Of a DNA stretch of 50,130 bases, positions 16,461 through 26,100 are shown in pieces. The notes under the pieces are model-generated. The model worked only from the letters and a program-made list of their open reading frames with translations, made no database searches and had not been told where the DNA came from. The DNA lies in assembly GCF_009828585.1 (NCBI RefSeq), contig NZ_WSRZ01000027.1, positions 1-50,130 of the forward strand, given 5' to 3'. Position numbers and translations under genes: made by a program. This DNA is from Shewanella litoralis (GTDB lineage Bacteria > Pseudomonadota > Gammaproteobacteria > Enterobacterales > Shewanellaceae). Position 1 is the stretch's first letter. Each line of letters starts with the position of its first letter.

Positions 16461-16984
16461 GGATTACGCCTCAATTAACAACTAATTTCGGGGGCGATTC
16501 TAGCTGATTTAACTCTAAAGCTAAATGCTTGTTGAAGATAAACGAGTTACTGACTCCATCGCACCATTTTAAAGCATGTATTATTTACGACAGCTCATTG
16601 ATTCGATTATTTGTTAACCTTAGTAGACTAAGGTCTAGTGATCCAAGATATTAATATGATCAACAATTAAATTAACATACACTAAACTACCCTATTATCC
16701 CTTTTGTTGTTGTGCGCTAGCCTATTTATTATTAAATAGGAACATCCCAAAAGAGGTATATCTGCACTAAAATGTGACAAAAATTGATAAATCAACGTCA
16801 TTGTCACAGTTTTCTGCACAAATTTTTAGGTAGGGCCAGTTTATTTGATCTAGCCCACACTATGACGATGCTAAATCTGTAAAAATCTGCACCAGATTGT
16901 TACAGGATGGTATCTGCAACGACTTCACTAACTAAAACCATGAAAAATGGAATATAGAACATAACGTTCTAGGGAGCATGAAAG
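16461..16984. other. Long upstream region of the porin gene
   Basis: A 524-base gap without genes. It contains three inverted repeats: 16617-16634 (ACCTTAGT-AG-ACTAAGGT), 16721-16740 (CCTATTTA-TTAT-TAAATAGG) and the nested repeat at 16773-16808. Such a long leader with several operator-like sites is usual for regulated porins. The -10/-35 boxes were not identified with confidence. Confidence 0.6.
16773..16808. promoter_or_regulatory. Nested palindrome upstream of the porin
   Basis: Outer arms TGTGACAA (16773-16780) and TTGTCACA (16801-16808) surround an inner near-palindrome TTGATAAATCAA (16784-16795). Outer arms look like CRP half sites set too far apart; the inner repeat resembles FNR half sites set too close. 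It lies about 180 bases upstream of the start codon and could be an operator or a foldable DNA site. Confidence 0.45.
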
Positions 16985-18025
16985 ATGAAAAAGACCTTAA
17001 TCTCTGCATCAGTAGCCTCAGTACTTACACTAGTTTCTTTTGCTACACTTGCTGAAGGCCCAAGTTTCTATGGTCGTTTAGATTTAGCAGTAACTAATTC
17101 TGACAACGGCTCGACAACACAAAATGGTAAAGAAGGTACTGTGTTAGAAAATAACTTTTCTAACCTAGGCGTTAAAGGTAGCGAGAAAATCAGCGATGGT
17201 GTTGAGATTCTTTACCAAATGGAATTCCAGGTAGAAAACACCACTCAAACTAAAGACAGTAGTGGTGATGAGGTTACATTTAAATCACGTAATACTTTCC
17301 TTGGTTTAAAAACCAATGCCGGTACAGTACTTGTAGGTCGTAACGACACCGTATTCAAACAGTCTGAAGGTGGCATCGATTTATTCGGTAACTTCAACGC
17401 TGATATCGACCGCTTAATCGGCGGCCAGGATCGTAAAGCGGATGGTATTTGGTACTATTCGCCTGTTATTGGCGGTCTAGTGACATTAAATGCAACCTAT
17501 TTAATGGACGACAATTATGAAGGTTCTGACGAAGATCAATACGCATTAAGCGCAACGATTGGTGATAAAGGTCTTAAAGCACAAAACTATTACCTAGCTG
17601 CTGCATACAACACGATTGGTGGCATTGACGCATACCGCGGTGTGGCTCAAGTTAAATTAGGCGACTTCAAACTAGGTGGTTTATTCCAAAACACTGAAAG
17701 CCAAACTACAGCTCAAGAAGGTGATTCTTTCTTCGTTAACGTATCGTATGACTTAAACGGCGTAAACTTAAAAGCTGAATACGGACAAGACGACGCTGGT
17801 TTTGGTAAATACTACAAATCAATCGGCGATGTAAATGGTAATGCCGCAACAGGTCTTGATGTTGACGTAACCAACATCACTGTGGGTGCCGATTATCGCA
17901 TTTCTAAGTCAACACTTGTTTATGGCCATTATGCAATGTATGAAGGCGAGCATAAAGTGGGTACTGCTACTGTAGATTTAGAAGATGATAACGTCTTCAC
18001 TCTAGGTGCACGTTACGACTTCTAA
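16985..18025 (+). CDS. General (OmpC/OmpF-like) Gram-negative porin
   Basis: Outer-membrane diffusion channel of 346 residues. The signal peptide MKKTLISASVASVLTLVSFATLA is followed by EGPSFYGRLDLAVTNSD, the first strand of a 16-strand trimeric porin. Typical segments include NLGVKGSEKISDGVEILYQMEF and SRNTFLGLKTNAGTVLVGR, and loop 3 near GGIDLFGNF. The protein ends GARYDF, with the terminal Phe needed for BAM-dependent assembly. The ribosome binding site AGGGAGC lies eight bases upstream. The gene is single, with a long regulatory leader and its own terminator. Confidence 0.95.
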   Translation: MKKTLISASVASVLTLVSFATLAEGPSFYGRLDLAVTNSDNGSTTQNGKEGTVLENNFSNLGVKGSEKISDGVEILYQMEFQVENTTQTKDSSGDEVTFKSRNTFLGLKTNAGTVLVGRNDTVFKQSEGGIDLFGNFNADIDRLIGGQDRKADGIWYYSPVIGGLVTLNATYLMDDNYEGSDEDQYALSATIGDKGLKAQNYYLAAAYNTIGGIDAYRGVAQVKLGDFKLGGLFQNTESQTTAQEGDSFFVNVSYDLNGVNLKAEYGQDDAGFGKYYKSIGDVNGNAATGLDVDVTNITVGADYRISKSTLVYGHYAMYEGEHKVGTATVDLEDDNVFTLGARYDF

Positions 18026-18062
18026 TCAAGTTGATGTACTTTATGGTTTAACACCATAACCT

Positions 18063-18093
18063 AAAAATGCCAGTCGACTCGACTGGCATTTTT
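18063..18093. terminator. Porin terminator
   Basis: AAAAATGCCAGTC and GACTGGCATTTTT pair perfectly over 13 bases around GACTC. It works on both strands and also serves the convergent monooxygenase gene. The same 13-base arms recur at 43763-43796. Confidence 0.9.
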
Positions 18094-18113
18094 GATTCTA
18101 ATACCCAGAAAAA

Positions 18114-18431
18114 TTATGCAATCACTTGATTGAATACTTCCACATGGTGCGACTCAACAAGCTCTGGCATCACATGATGAAAATAATGCTGAATGGCATC
18201 TTTAGCACAATGCTTGTCAAACGCAGCTCTGTCGACAAACTTTTCTACAAAGGCGACTTTACTGTCATCTTCCACACTCACATTTAACTCATAGCGAATA
18301 CAGCCTAGTTCACGACGAGTATCAGGAATTAAGCTTGCTAATGCAGCGACTAACGCATCACGTTGACCGGGCTTGGCAACAAATTGAGCGACACACACTA
18401 TTTGTTGAGTATTAATTGCATAATCTGACAT
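18114..18431 (-). CDS. Antibiotic biosynthesis monooxygenase (ABM) domain protein, YgiN-like
   Basis: A 105-residue single ABM domain protein, a ferredoxin-like fold usually forming dimers. The segments VCVAQFVAKPGQRDALVAAL, CIRYELNV and AFVEKFVDRAAFDKHCAKD follow the YgiN-type quinol monooxygenase pattern. Such proteins can oxidise quinols without a cofactor, but many members have unknown substrates. It is 12 bases downstream of the ElaA gene, so the two probably share one transcript. Confidence 0.85.
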   Translation of the reverse strand: MSDYAINTQQIVCVAQFVAKPGQRDALVAALASLIPDTRRELGCIRYELNVSVEDDSKVAFVEKFVDRAAFDKHCAKDAIQHYFHHVMPELVESHHVEVFNQVIA

Positions 18432-18443
18432 TGATTTTCCTAT

Positions 18444-18905
18444 TTATGAATGAGTAAGCAGCATATCAAGATGGGGGATGCCATCTTCTAAATACACTTC
18501 AGAATTAACAACAAAACCAAGCTGTTGATAAAAATGACGTAAATAATCCTGGGCACCGATTTGAATATGATCATCTGGCCAGCGTTGTTTTGCAATGGCT
18601 ATCGCACGCTGCATTAATTGATCGGCTAGGCCCTGCCCTCGCGCTGATTTTGCCACAGCCACACGGCCGATACTGGCTTGAGGGTAACTGATATTGGGCG
18701 CTAAAACACGGCTGTAAGCCACAACCTCTTGTCGATCATTTAGGCCGAGTAAATGCCGGGTATGGACATGTTTATCTTTACCATCTAGCTCAGGATAAGG
18801 GCAGTTTTGCTCCACCACAAATACATCTACCCGCAGTTGTAATACATTATAAAGTTGCTCTAAGGAGAGCTCTGTAAAGCAAACATCTAACCATGTTAAT
18901 GTCAT
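18444..18905 (-). CDS. elaA: GNAT family N-acetyltransferase, ElaA-like
   Basis: Acetyl-CoA-dependent acetyltransferase of 153 residues. The opening LYNVLQLRVDVFVVEQNCPYPELDGKD is the ElaA signature region, and the acetyl-CoA pyrophosphate loop appears as IGRVAVAKSARGQGLADQLM. The end DYLRHFYQQLGFVVNSEVYLEDGIPH is also typical. The natural substrate of ElaA is not established. It precedes the ABM gene and follows the MFS gene by 91 bases on the same strand, so it might be read from the efflux operon. Confidence 0.9.
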   Translation of the reverse strand: MTLTWLDVCFTELSLEQLYNVLQLRVDVFVVEQNCPYPELDGKDKHVHTRHLLGLNDRQEVVAYSRVLAPNISYPQASIGRVAVAKSARGQGLADQLMQRAIAIAKQRWPDDHIQIGAQDYLRHFYQQLGFVVNSEVYLEDGIPHLDMLLTHS

Positions 18906-18996
18906 TAAATACCCATTCGCCTATAGATTTACAGCAAGGGTATCATTCAACAATGGTAATACAAGTCTATTTATACTGACGTTTATTAACAGATAC

Positions 18997-20619
18997 TTAA
19001 TGCATTTCATTAGGAGCATCTGCCGCATTTGATGCTGCAGGCTTACGAATCGATAACACTGCCACAACTGCAATAGATAAAAAGCACGCCATAATGAAAA
19101 ACACATCATTATAAGCTTGAATATACGCTTGTTGGCTCATGTTTTGGGCCAGTAAAGCATAAGCTTGTGAATTAGCACTCACCGCGTCAGAACCTGCACT
19201 TTGCAATAACAAACTGGTGTCATTAATGTACTGGTAGGCTTGCGCGCTCACCGCGGGTAATGTTTCTTTTATATGTGCAAGGTGCACTCGGGCTAAGTTA
19301 TCACTTAATGTCGCTACCAAGGCAATACCAAAAGCACCGCCTAAATTGCGCATCACATTCAATACCGTTGAAGCTGACGCGTTTTCATGAGCCTTAAGGT
19401 GCATGGTCGCCAAAATACCTATCGGCACTAAAATAAATGGTTGCCCCAACGCCCTGACGATTTGTGATGCTATCATTTGATCACCAGCATAGTCGGCGGT
19501 CATATGGCTATTCATATAATAACTGATTGAGAACAACGCAAAGCCAACCCCCGCTAAATACCGCGGGTCATAACGCTGCATTAATTTTGGCACTAGCGGC
19601 AACACTAACAATTGCGGAAAGCCCATCCACATAATCACTTCGCCAATTTCAAGTGGGGTATAGTCGTGGATTTGCGACAGGTACAACGGGATTAAATAAA
19701 TGGCGCCAAATAGTGCCATACCCAATAAAAAATATGCCACAGTCGACAAGGCAAAATCACGTTGGCCCAGCAACCTAATATTCACTAAAGGTTGGGGTTT
19801 ACGTAATTGGATCCAAATAAACAAACCAATGTTGATGACAGCAATAATGGCGAGATTACGAATAAGATCAGAGCCAAACCAGTCTTTTCGATTTCCCTCT
19901 TCGAGCACCACTTCTAAACAGCCCATTCCTAGCGCCATCGTAATAATGCCAGAGTAATCAGCATTTTTGAGCTTGTCCCAAATAATGGGTTTACGCTCCA
20001 ACCCATACGCCAGCATCACCATTACTAATATGCCCGGCGGCACATTAATATAAAACAGATAATGCCAACTAAACTGCTCAGTTAACCAACCACCTAACGT
20101 TGGTCCAATAGAAGGTGCAAATGTGGCCGTAACGCCAAACAACGCCATACCCATGGCGCGTTTACTGTCGGGTAAAAATTCGAGAATAAGCCGAAAAGCT
20201 AATGGAATGAGCGCACCACCAAAGAAGCCCTGTAATGCACGAAAGGCAATCATCGACTCCAGGTTCCAAGACATTGAACACAATATTGAGGCGACAATAA
20301 ACGCTGCGGTGGTCCACAGTAAGTAGCGTCTTGTTGATAAACCCGTGCTGAGCCAACCCGACAACGGAATGGCAATCATTTCGGCCACTAAATACGCGGT
20401 CGCAATCCAGCTGCTTTCTTCTAAGGTTGCCCCTAAACTGCCTTGTATTTCCTTCATTGATGCATTGGTGATTTGAATATCTAAAATCGCCATAAATGCA
20501 CCAATAAGCCCACCCGCAACCGCAATCCATGAGCGATAACTGCCACGTTGATACCCTGTCGGTTTATCTTCGGCAACGGCCACTTGAGCTACATCTAACT
20601 CTGCCACTGACTGGCTCAT
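18997..20619 (-). CDS. DHA2 family MFS multidrug transporter, EmrB/QacA type
   Basis: Inner-membrane proton-driven drug exporter with 14 predicted helices, 540 residues from ATG 20619. Segments include GAFMAILDIQITNASMKEIQGSLG (the conserved D-x-T-x-V-N-like first motif), GWLSTGLSTRRYLLWTTAAF and a motif C-like stretch FGVTATFAPSIGPTLGGWLTE. The frame stays open 33 residues further up, but that part overlaps the HlyD gene in another frame; ATG 20619 lies one base after the HlyD stop with AGGG upstream, so it is chosen. It works with the adaptor encoded just before it. Confidence 0.93.
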   Translation of the reverse strand: MSQSVAELDVAQVAVAEDKPTGYQRGSYRSWIAVAGGLIGAFMAILDIQITNASMKEIQGSLGATLEESSWIATAYLVAEMIAIPLSGWLSTGLSTRRYLLWTTAAFIVASILCSMSWNLESMIAFRALQGFFGGALIPLAFRLILEFLPDSKRAMGMALFGVTATFAPSIGPTLGGWLTEQFSWHYLFYINVPPGILVMVMLAYGLERKPIIWDKLKNADYSGIITMALGMGCLEVVLEEGNRKDWFGSDLIRNLAIIAVINIGLFIWIQLRKPQPLVNIRLLGQRDFALSTVAYFLLGMALFGAIYLIPLYLSQIHDYTPLEIGEVIMWMGFPQLLVLPLVPKLMQRYDPRYLAGVGFALFSISYYMNSHMTADYAGDQMIASQIVRALGQPFILVPIGILATMHLKAHENASASTVLNVMRNLGGAFGIALVATLSDNLARVHLAHIKETLPAVSAQAYQYINDTSLLLQSAGSDAVSANSQAYALLAQNMSQQAYIQAYNDVFFIMACFLSIAVVAVLSIRKPAASNAADAPNEMH

Positions 20620-20620
20620 A

Positions 20621-21715
20621 TTAACGCCCTGCAGTGACAGCGGCCGAATCATTAAAATTCGCTTTAGCGGTGGCATGTGCTTGAGTTGCACTCTCGGTGT
20701 CGACCTTAACGACTGCACTCAGTCCAGGTAAAATACGAGTTTGGGCTATCGCCGCATTTTCGTTATCAATACGGATCCGCACCGGAATACGCTGCACAAT
20801 TTTAGTAAAATTACCGGTAGCATTTTCAGCCGGCAACAAACTAAATTTAGAACCAGAAGCTGGCGCTAAGCTATCGATAAAGCCATTAAATTCTTCATCT
20901 GGATAGGCATCGAGTGTAACTTTAACAGCCTGACCAGGTTGCATATGCTCGATTTGAGTTTCTTTAAAGTTGGCCGTTATCCATACCTGTGAATCGGGCA
21001 CTAAGCTAAACAATGCTTGCCCAGGTTGCACGTACTGCCCCACTAAAGCACCACGCTTACCAATAATGCCTGAAAATGGCGCGGTAATTCGGGTATCCGC
21101 TAATTGAATATTGGCCAATTCAACACTGGCTTGGGCTTGATCTACATCAGCTTGAGCTTGCAATAACTGGGCATTAAACACTGACAATTCACGCTGCTTT
21201 GCCACTAATGCCGCTTGCGCCTCATCAACGTGTGCCGATGCCGAATCAAAACTGGCCTGGAGCTGATCAACATCGTTTTGCGAACTGTAATTGCTCACCT
21301 TCAGTTTTTGCGATCGTGCTAACTGCTGCTTGGCAATTAACTGATCCGACTGCGATGCAACCACAGCCGCTTTGGCTTGATTGATCAAGGCTTGTTGTAA
21401 ATCCACTTTCGCCGCCAACGTCTGTAAATTGGCTTGCGAACTGGCTAACACAGCCTGACTTTGAGCGACACGCGCCACAAACTGGCTGTCTTCTAATTGT
21501 GCAAGGACATCGCCTTGGTTCACATGCTGATTATCGCTCACCGCCGATTGCACAATATAGCCAGGTACTTTGACACTGATACTTGAAATATCGGTCTCCA
21601 CGTAGGCGTTATCGGTCGACTCAATAAACCGCACTTGTAACCACCAATAAACGCTTGCGATAACAACCGCCAGAATAAGACTTGGCACTATGATAAAACG
21701 TTTATTTATAGACAT
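20621..21715 (-). CDS. HlyD/EmrA family membrane fusion protein
   Basis: Periplasmic adaptor of 364 residues linking the DHA2 pump to an outer-membrane channel. A single N-terminal anchor (about residues 8-26) is followed by a biotinyl-lipoyl-like half VKVPGYIVQSAVSDNQHVNQGD, long alpha-helical hairpin segments rich in Gln and Ala (residues about 85-200), and the second lipoyl half TRITAPFSGIIGKRGALVGQ. GGAG lies seven bases before ATG. No TolC gene is adjacent, so a shared outer-membrane channel is presumed. First gene of the operon, divergent from a LysR regulator. Confidence 0.93.
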   Translation of the reverse strand: MSINKRFIIVPSLILAVVIASVYWWLQVRFIESTDNAYVETDISSISVKVPGYIVQSAVSDNQHVNQGDVLAQLEDSQFVARVAQSQAVLASSQANLQTLAAKVDLQQALINQAKAAVVASQSDQLIAKQQLARSQKLKVSNYSSQNDVDQLQASFDSASAHVDEAQAALVAKQRELSVFNAQLLQAQADVDQAQASVELANIQLADTRITAPFSGIIGKRGALVGQYVQPGQALFSLVPDSQVWITANFKETQIEHMQPGQAVKVTLDAYPDEEFNGFIDSLAPASGSKFSLLPAENATGNFTKIVQRIPVRIRIDNENAAIAQTRILPGLSAVVKVDTESATQAHATAKANFNDSAAVTAGR

Positions 21716-21740
21716 GTTGAACTCCTAATTTATTACCTTC

Positions 21741-21767
21741 TAGTTTACTACTGTTTCGTGTAGTTTA
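21741..21767. promoter_or_regulatory. Candidate LysR operator between efflux operon and regulator
   Basis: In the 96-base divergent gap the heptamer TAGTTTA occurs twice (21741-21747 and 21761-21767), and ACTAC (21747-21751) mirrors GTAGT (21760-21764). A LysR-type regulator encoded divergently usually binds such a shared site. Confidence 0.4.
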
Positions 21768-21811
21768 TTAGATAGCTAAAATTCAACCCACTGTTCCACA
21801 GGTGTAACAAT

Positions 21812-22747
21812 ATGGATCTCAATCGCGTTCAGATTTTCTCGCAAGTGGTAGAGCAAGGCAGTTTTACCGGTGCAGCTAAAGCCCTTGGGATCACTAAAGC
21901 GACAGTCAGCCGTAAGGTTGCCGAGTTAGAAGCTGATGTAGGGGTACAGCTCTTATTTCGCACCACTCGGGCATTAAAGCTCACCGAGGCGGGTTCAAGT
22001 TATTACCATCGCATTAATAAAATTTTGCAAGATTTACAAAGTGCAGAAGACTTACTAAGTGCGAGCCAGCAAGACATTAAAGGCAATTTAAAAATCATTT
22101 GCCCGATCGAATTAGGCCAATTATTTCTTGGGCGTATTTTCGCGCGCTTTCTTGCCGCTTACCCAAATATCACTATTGATGCTGAATTAACTAACCGTAA
22201 AGTCGATGTGATTGAAGAAGGAGTGGATTTTCTGTTCCAAATAACAGAAGTTGATGACCCCAAGTTACAAAGTTACTCACTGGTGATTGCCAGCAGACAA
22301 CTGATGGCTAGCCCCGACTATCTTAAACGTTATGGCACACCAAAAGTCCCACAAGATTTAATGGATCACACAGCAATAAAATTGCAATCGGCGCACATCA
22401 ATGGTGGCTGGCGGATATTTGATGGTAAACAATGGGTCGATTTGGATCCGCCCGCACAACTGAAAGTAAATAACGTCACGTTTGCGCGAGAAGCGGCCAT
22501 CGAAGGACTCGGCATCACTGCCGTGCCAGTAATCATCGCCCAAGAGGCCATTACGAGTCAGCGACTGACACCGATTTTAGAAGACTTTCCAATGGCACAA
22601 ACTAAAGTGACCTTAAGCTTTCCTCAGCGAGTATATATGCCACGTAAGTATATCGTTTTTATCGAGTTCCTTTACACTGCGCTCATTGAAAATTGGGGCG
22701 AAAATGTATTAGAGATCCCCGACTTTATTGATGTTAAAGCACATTAA
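21812..22747 (+). CDS. LysR family transcriptional regulator
   Basis: DNA-binding regulator of 311 residues. The N-terminal winged helix-turn-helix is MDLNRVQIFSQVVEQGSFTG followed by AKALGITKATVSRKVAELE (about residues 1-60), and the rest is a LysR periplasmic-binding-like effector domain with CPIELGQLFLGRIF and GLGITAVPVIIAQEAI. It reads away from the emrAB-like operon across a 96-base gap, so it probably controls that operon and itself. Effector unknown. Confidence 0.93.
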   Translation: MDLNRVQIFSQVVEQGSFTGAAKALGITKATVSRKVAELEADVGVQLLFRTTRALKLTEAGSSYYHRINKILQDLQSAEDLLSASQQDIKGNLKIICPIELGQLFLGRIFARFLAAYPNITIDAELTNRKVDVIEEGVDFLFQITEVDDPKLQSYSLVIASRQLMASPDYLKRYGTPKVPQDLMDHTAIKLQSAHINGGWRIFDGKQWVDLDPPAQLKVNNVTFAREAAIEGLGITAVPVIIAQEAITSQRLTPILEDFPMAQTKVTLSFPQRVYMPRKYIVFIEFLYTALIENWGENVLEIPDFIDVKAH

Positions 22748-22988
22748 TACACCATTGTATTACGGGCACAGCTTTATGCTTTTGTAATCTAAGATTAGCA
22801 CTAAATAATCTATATCTATGATAGATATTTTTGTGCAACTTGATGCTAGTATCGATTTAACCTAGCCACGACAGGATGCTAATTTCAACGCTATATTCGC
22901 ATGATTTGTACTTGATATTGTGATTCAGATAATTGTTTAAAATTTTTACAGAGTGAACCTAGCCCAGTGCATACACGGAGTAAATAAC

Positions 22989-23111
22989 ATGAGCAAAGAA
23001 CGTAATAACGCTAAAGAATCAAAGAAACAGCCGCAGCTATCGTTAAAAGAGAAGCGTGCAGCGAAACAAGCGAAAAAAGCCCCAGCCACTTCTGTCGTAA
23101 AAGGTAAGTAA
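22989..23111 (+). CDS. Small basic protein of 40 residues
   Basis: ATG at 22989 after CGGAGT opens a 40-residue frame, MSKERNNAKESKKQPQLSLK and onwards, ending VVKGK. About a third of residues are Lys or Arg, in a helix-prone KEKRAAKQAKKA run. It is followed within 20 bases by a strong terminator and preceded by 241 bases of gene-free DNA, which supports a real transcription unit. I do not recognise a characterised family; nucleic acid or ribosome contact would fit the charge but is a guess. Confidence 0.65.
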   Translation: MSKERNNAKESKKQPQLSLKEKRAAKQAKKAPATSVVKGK

Positions 23112-23132
23112 CCTAGACAATAGTGAGACAAA

Positions 23133-23159
23133 AAATACCGAGCAATTTGCTCGGTATTT
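23133..23159. terminator. Bidirectional terminator
   Basis: AAATACCGAG and CTCGGTATTT pair around CAATTTG, flanked by an A-run on the left and T-rich DNA on the right. It ends both the 40-residue protein gene and the convergent TonB receptor gene. Confidence 0.9.
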
Positions 23160-23181
23160 TGTTTTTAAGCGTTAGCACTGA

Positions 23182-26100
23182 TTAGAACTGATATTTAACA
23201 CCCACTTTCAACTGCCAGGCCGACTGGTTAATGTCATAAGTATTTTGGTTATCAGTTTCGATACCATCTTGACCATAAGGGACTGAGTAAGTGTAAACCC
23301 CAGTACTTGCATTGTAATCATGGTCAACAAGTGTCGATGTACCGTAGCTTTGATATTCAACCACACCCCAATCTTCATTGAGTAAGTTAAGCACGTTGCT
23401 CACATCAAAGTATAAAAGACCTTTATGATCTTTGGTAAAGCCCGGGAGCTCTTGAGTAAAACGAAAATCAAGTTGGTGCACCCAAGGTTGGTTATCCGTG
23501 CCTTTTGGTGCAATACCGCCAGCATATTGACCTAGGCCAATCTCATCGACAGCCGCTTTAAATTGCTCGTAAGTTAGTCCACCAGCGTACTCAACATTAG
23601 GGTCGTCAGCACCTGTGGGGATATACGGTAAGTAGTATGACGCATTAGCAAAACTTGATTGGTCGCCTAGGTTGCCGTCTTTATATGAACCTAATACCCA
23701 AGTCATCGGGTTACCTTCACGCGCCTCATAGAATAAGTTAAAGCTTGAGTTATAACCCGATACAATTTCAACATCGTAACCTAAGCTAAACGTAAAGCGG
23801 TGCGGCGTTTCATAATAGCCGGTGCCCATGGTGGTGCTATTACGATCATACTGTACCGGCGTGTATTGGTAGTTTGACGTTGCAGTTGAAGACGACCCCT
23901 GGTTGCCTTCTTCCACCGAGTTATATGCATAACCCGCGCGCATACTTATACCCATGTCCCAATTTTTTGCTAACGACAAACTCAAGGTTTTGCTAGTACC
24001 GTCATCATCAGCATTAGTTAGCATAATGTCATAACGGTCAGTGTTACCACCGGCGCCACCATTGGCAAGTGGATCCCATGTTTGATACACCACACGGCCG
24101 GTATCATCGGTAGTGACTTGACGACGAGCCAAATCAACCCAGGCTAAATCGTTTTCTTTTTGAATGTATAAAAACTCTGCCCCCACAAACCAATCATCAC
24201 CCAATGCACCAAAATCCCAGGTGCTGTCGACACCAATGCTGGCACGCCAATCTGACGGTAATTCAAAGTGAGGGTCGATAGCATTCGCATTACCGTCGCC
24301 ACCAACTAAACCGTTTTGCGCTTCAGAAGGCACATTAGCAAAATCTGGCGTACCCCAAGCAGAGTTCCAACCATCGTTGTAGCTAAGTAAGCTGTTTCCG
24401 TCATTTGAGAAGCTGTTTGAAATCCATACCGTTGGCGAGCCACCACTGTAGCGCCCTACACCACCGTGCAAGCTAACATCTTCTGTCAGTGCATACTTTA
24501 CGCCCACTCGCGGCAACCAAATATCTTGCCCATCTAAGGTTTCGTTATTAGCAAAACCATAGCGCTCAACAAAATTTTGGTTAAGTGCTGGAGAATCAGA
24601 CATGCTGATGGTTTCGTATCGCAAACCAAATGTCAGGGTTAAATCTGCGGTGATATCCCATGAGTCTTCAGCAAATAACGCTAACGTATCCATGTTAAAA
24701 GCTGCGCCAACATCGTCAGGATTAGCAGATATTGCATTAGAATAGAAAAACTGGTCTACATCACCGTTTTCAAAGTCTTCAATGGTATTAAATGACCAGT
24801 TACCCGCTACGTTTTGGGCAAACAGGTTAAACACTTCAATACTATTGTACTGAGCACCGAAGCCAATTTCATGGTCGCCTAGGTAATAATCACCCACAAA
24901 ACGTAGCTCAAGGTTTTGGTTATCTAGCTCGTTTGCCTGGCGTGATTTGTCGGTACCAAAAACCACATAATCGCTAGCACGATCATAAGTTTGTACAGAC
25001 ACCATACCAATGCCTAAATCATCAATGGTTTTTGATTGAGTGGTTGAGTCTTTATAAGCTATTTTGATTTCAGTGCTGAAGTCATCAGTCCAATCGCTAT
25101 ATAGGTTAGCAGCATAGGTTTCTAATGTTTCTTCTTTGTCGTACCAGGTACTTGATAACTTTAACGATGATGAGCTCGAGCTCATATTATTGGTTAAGTT
25201 ACCTTCTGTTGATTGGTAGGTAAAACTGGCGCGATGTTCATCGGTAATATTCCAATCAAGTTTAACTAAAATTTTCTCATCTTTTTCTTGTGGTGTGGTG
25301 GTATAGCCGCCAATACTGTCTAAGCCATAAACCGATTGGGCAATCTGTTCAATTTGCGTTAATTCAGCCGAGGTAATATCAGAGTCATTAGCATATCCTG
25401 CATCAGCTGGGCCCCACTCTGCAGATTTTGGCGCGTCGAAGTTTTCATACGAACCAAAGAAAAACAGCGTATCTTCAATTAACGGAAAACCAACAGTGCC
25501 ACCAAAGGTGGTTTCTTCAAAATCTTGTTTTAAGCTGTCGCCCGTTTGTTGGTTCTTACCGTCACCAGCCATACTGTCGTTGGTGGTTTCCCAAAATACA
25601 GAACCTGATAAGTCATTAGTACCCGATTTGGTGACCGCATTAATTTGCGCACCGGTAAAACCCCCATTGCGCGCACTGTATGGCGATACATTTAACGCCA
25701 CACTCTCAACAGCATCAATCGAAATAGGCGAGCGTTGTGTTGGATAACCGTTTGAGTTAAGGCCAAAATCATCGTTTTGCGATATCCCATCAACCACAAA
25801 AGTATTGAAGCGCGGATTTAACCCCGCCACGCTCATTGACACACCATCGGTGCCCACTACAGCCATTGGATTTTGGCGTAATACATCTTTTAAATCACGG
25901 TTAAGACCGGGTGAATTGGCAATATCTTGTTCGCCAAATTCACTATTGGCACCTGCAGAGCGGTAATATCCAGCACTGCCTACTACACCAATACGCTCCA
26001 TTGCATTTGTATCTTGCAAGGTACGGTTAAAGCGGAAGGTTTCGCCTAGTTGTAAATAGACATCTTCTTCGATTGTGTCGGCAAACTGATCAGAATCGAC

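Noticed and set aside
20620-20718. 33-residue N-terminal extension of the MFS transporter
   Set aside because: It overlaps the end of the HlyD gene in another frame; ATG 20619, one base after the HlyD stop, has a ribosome binding site and matches family starts.
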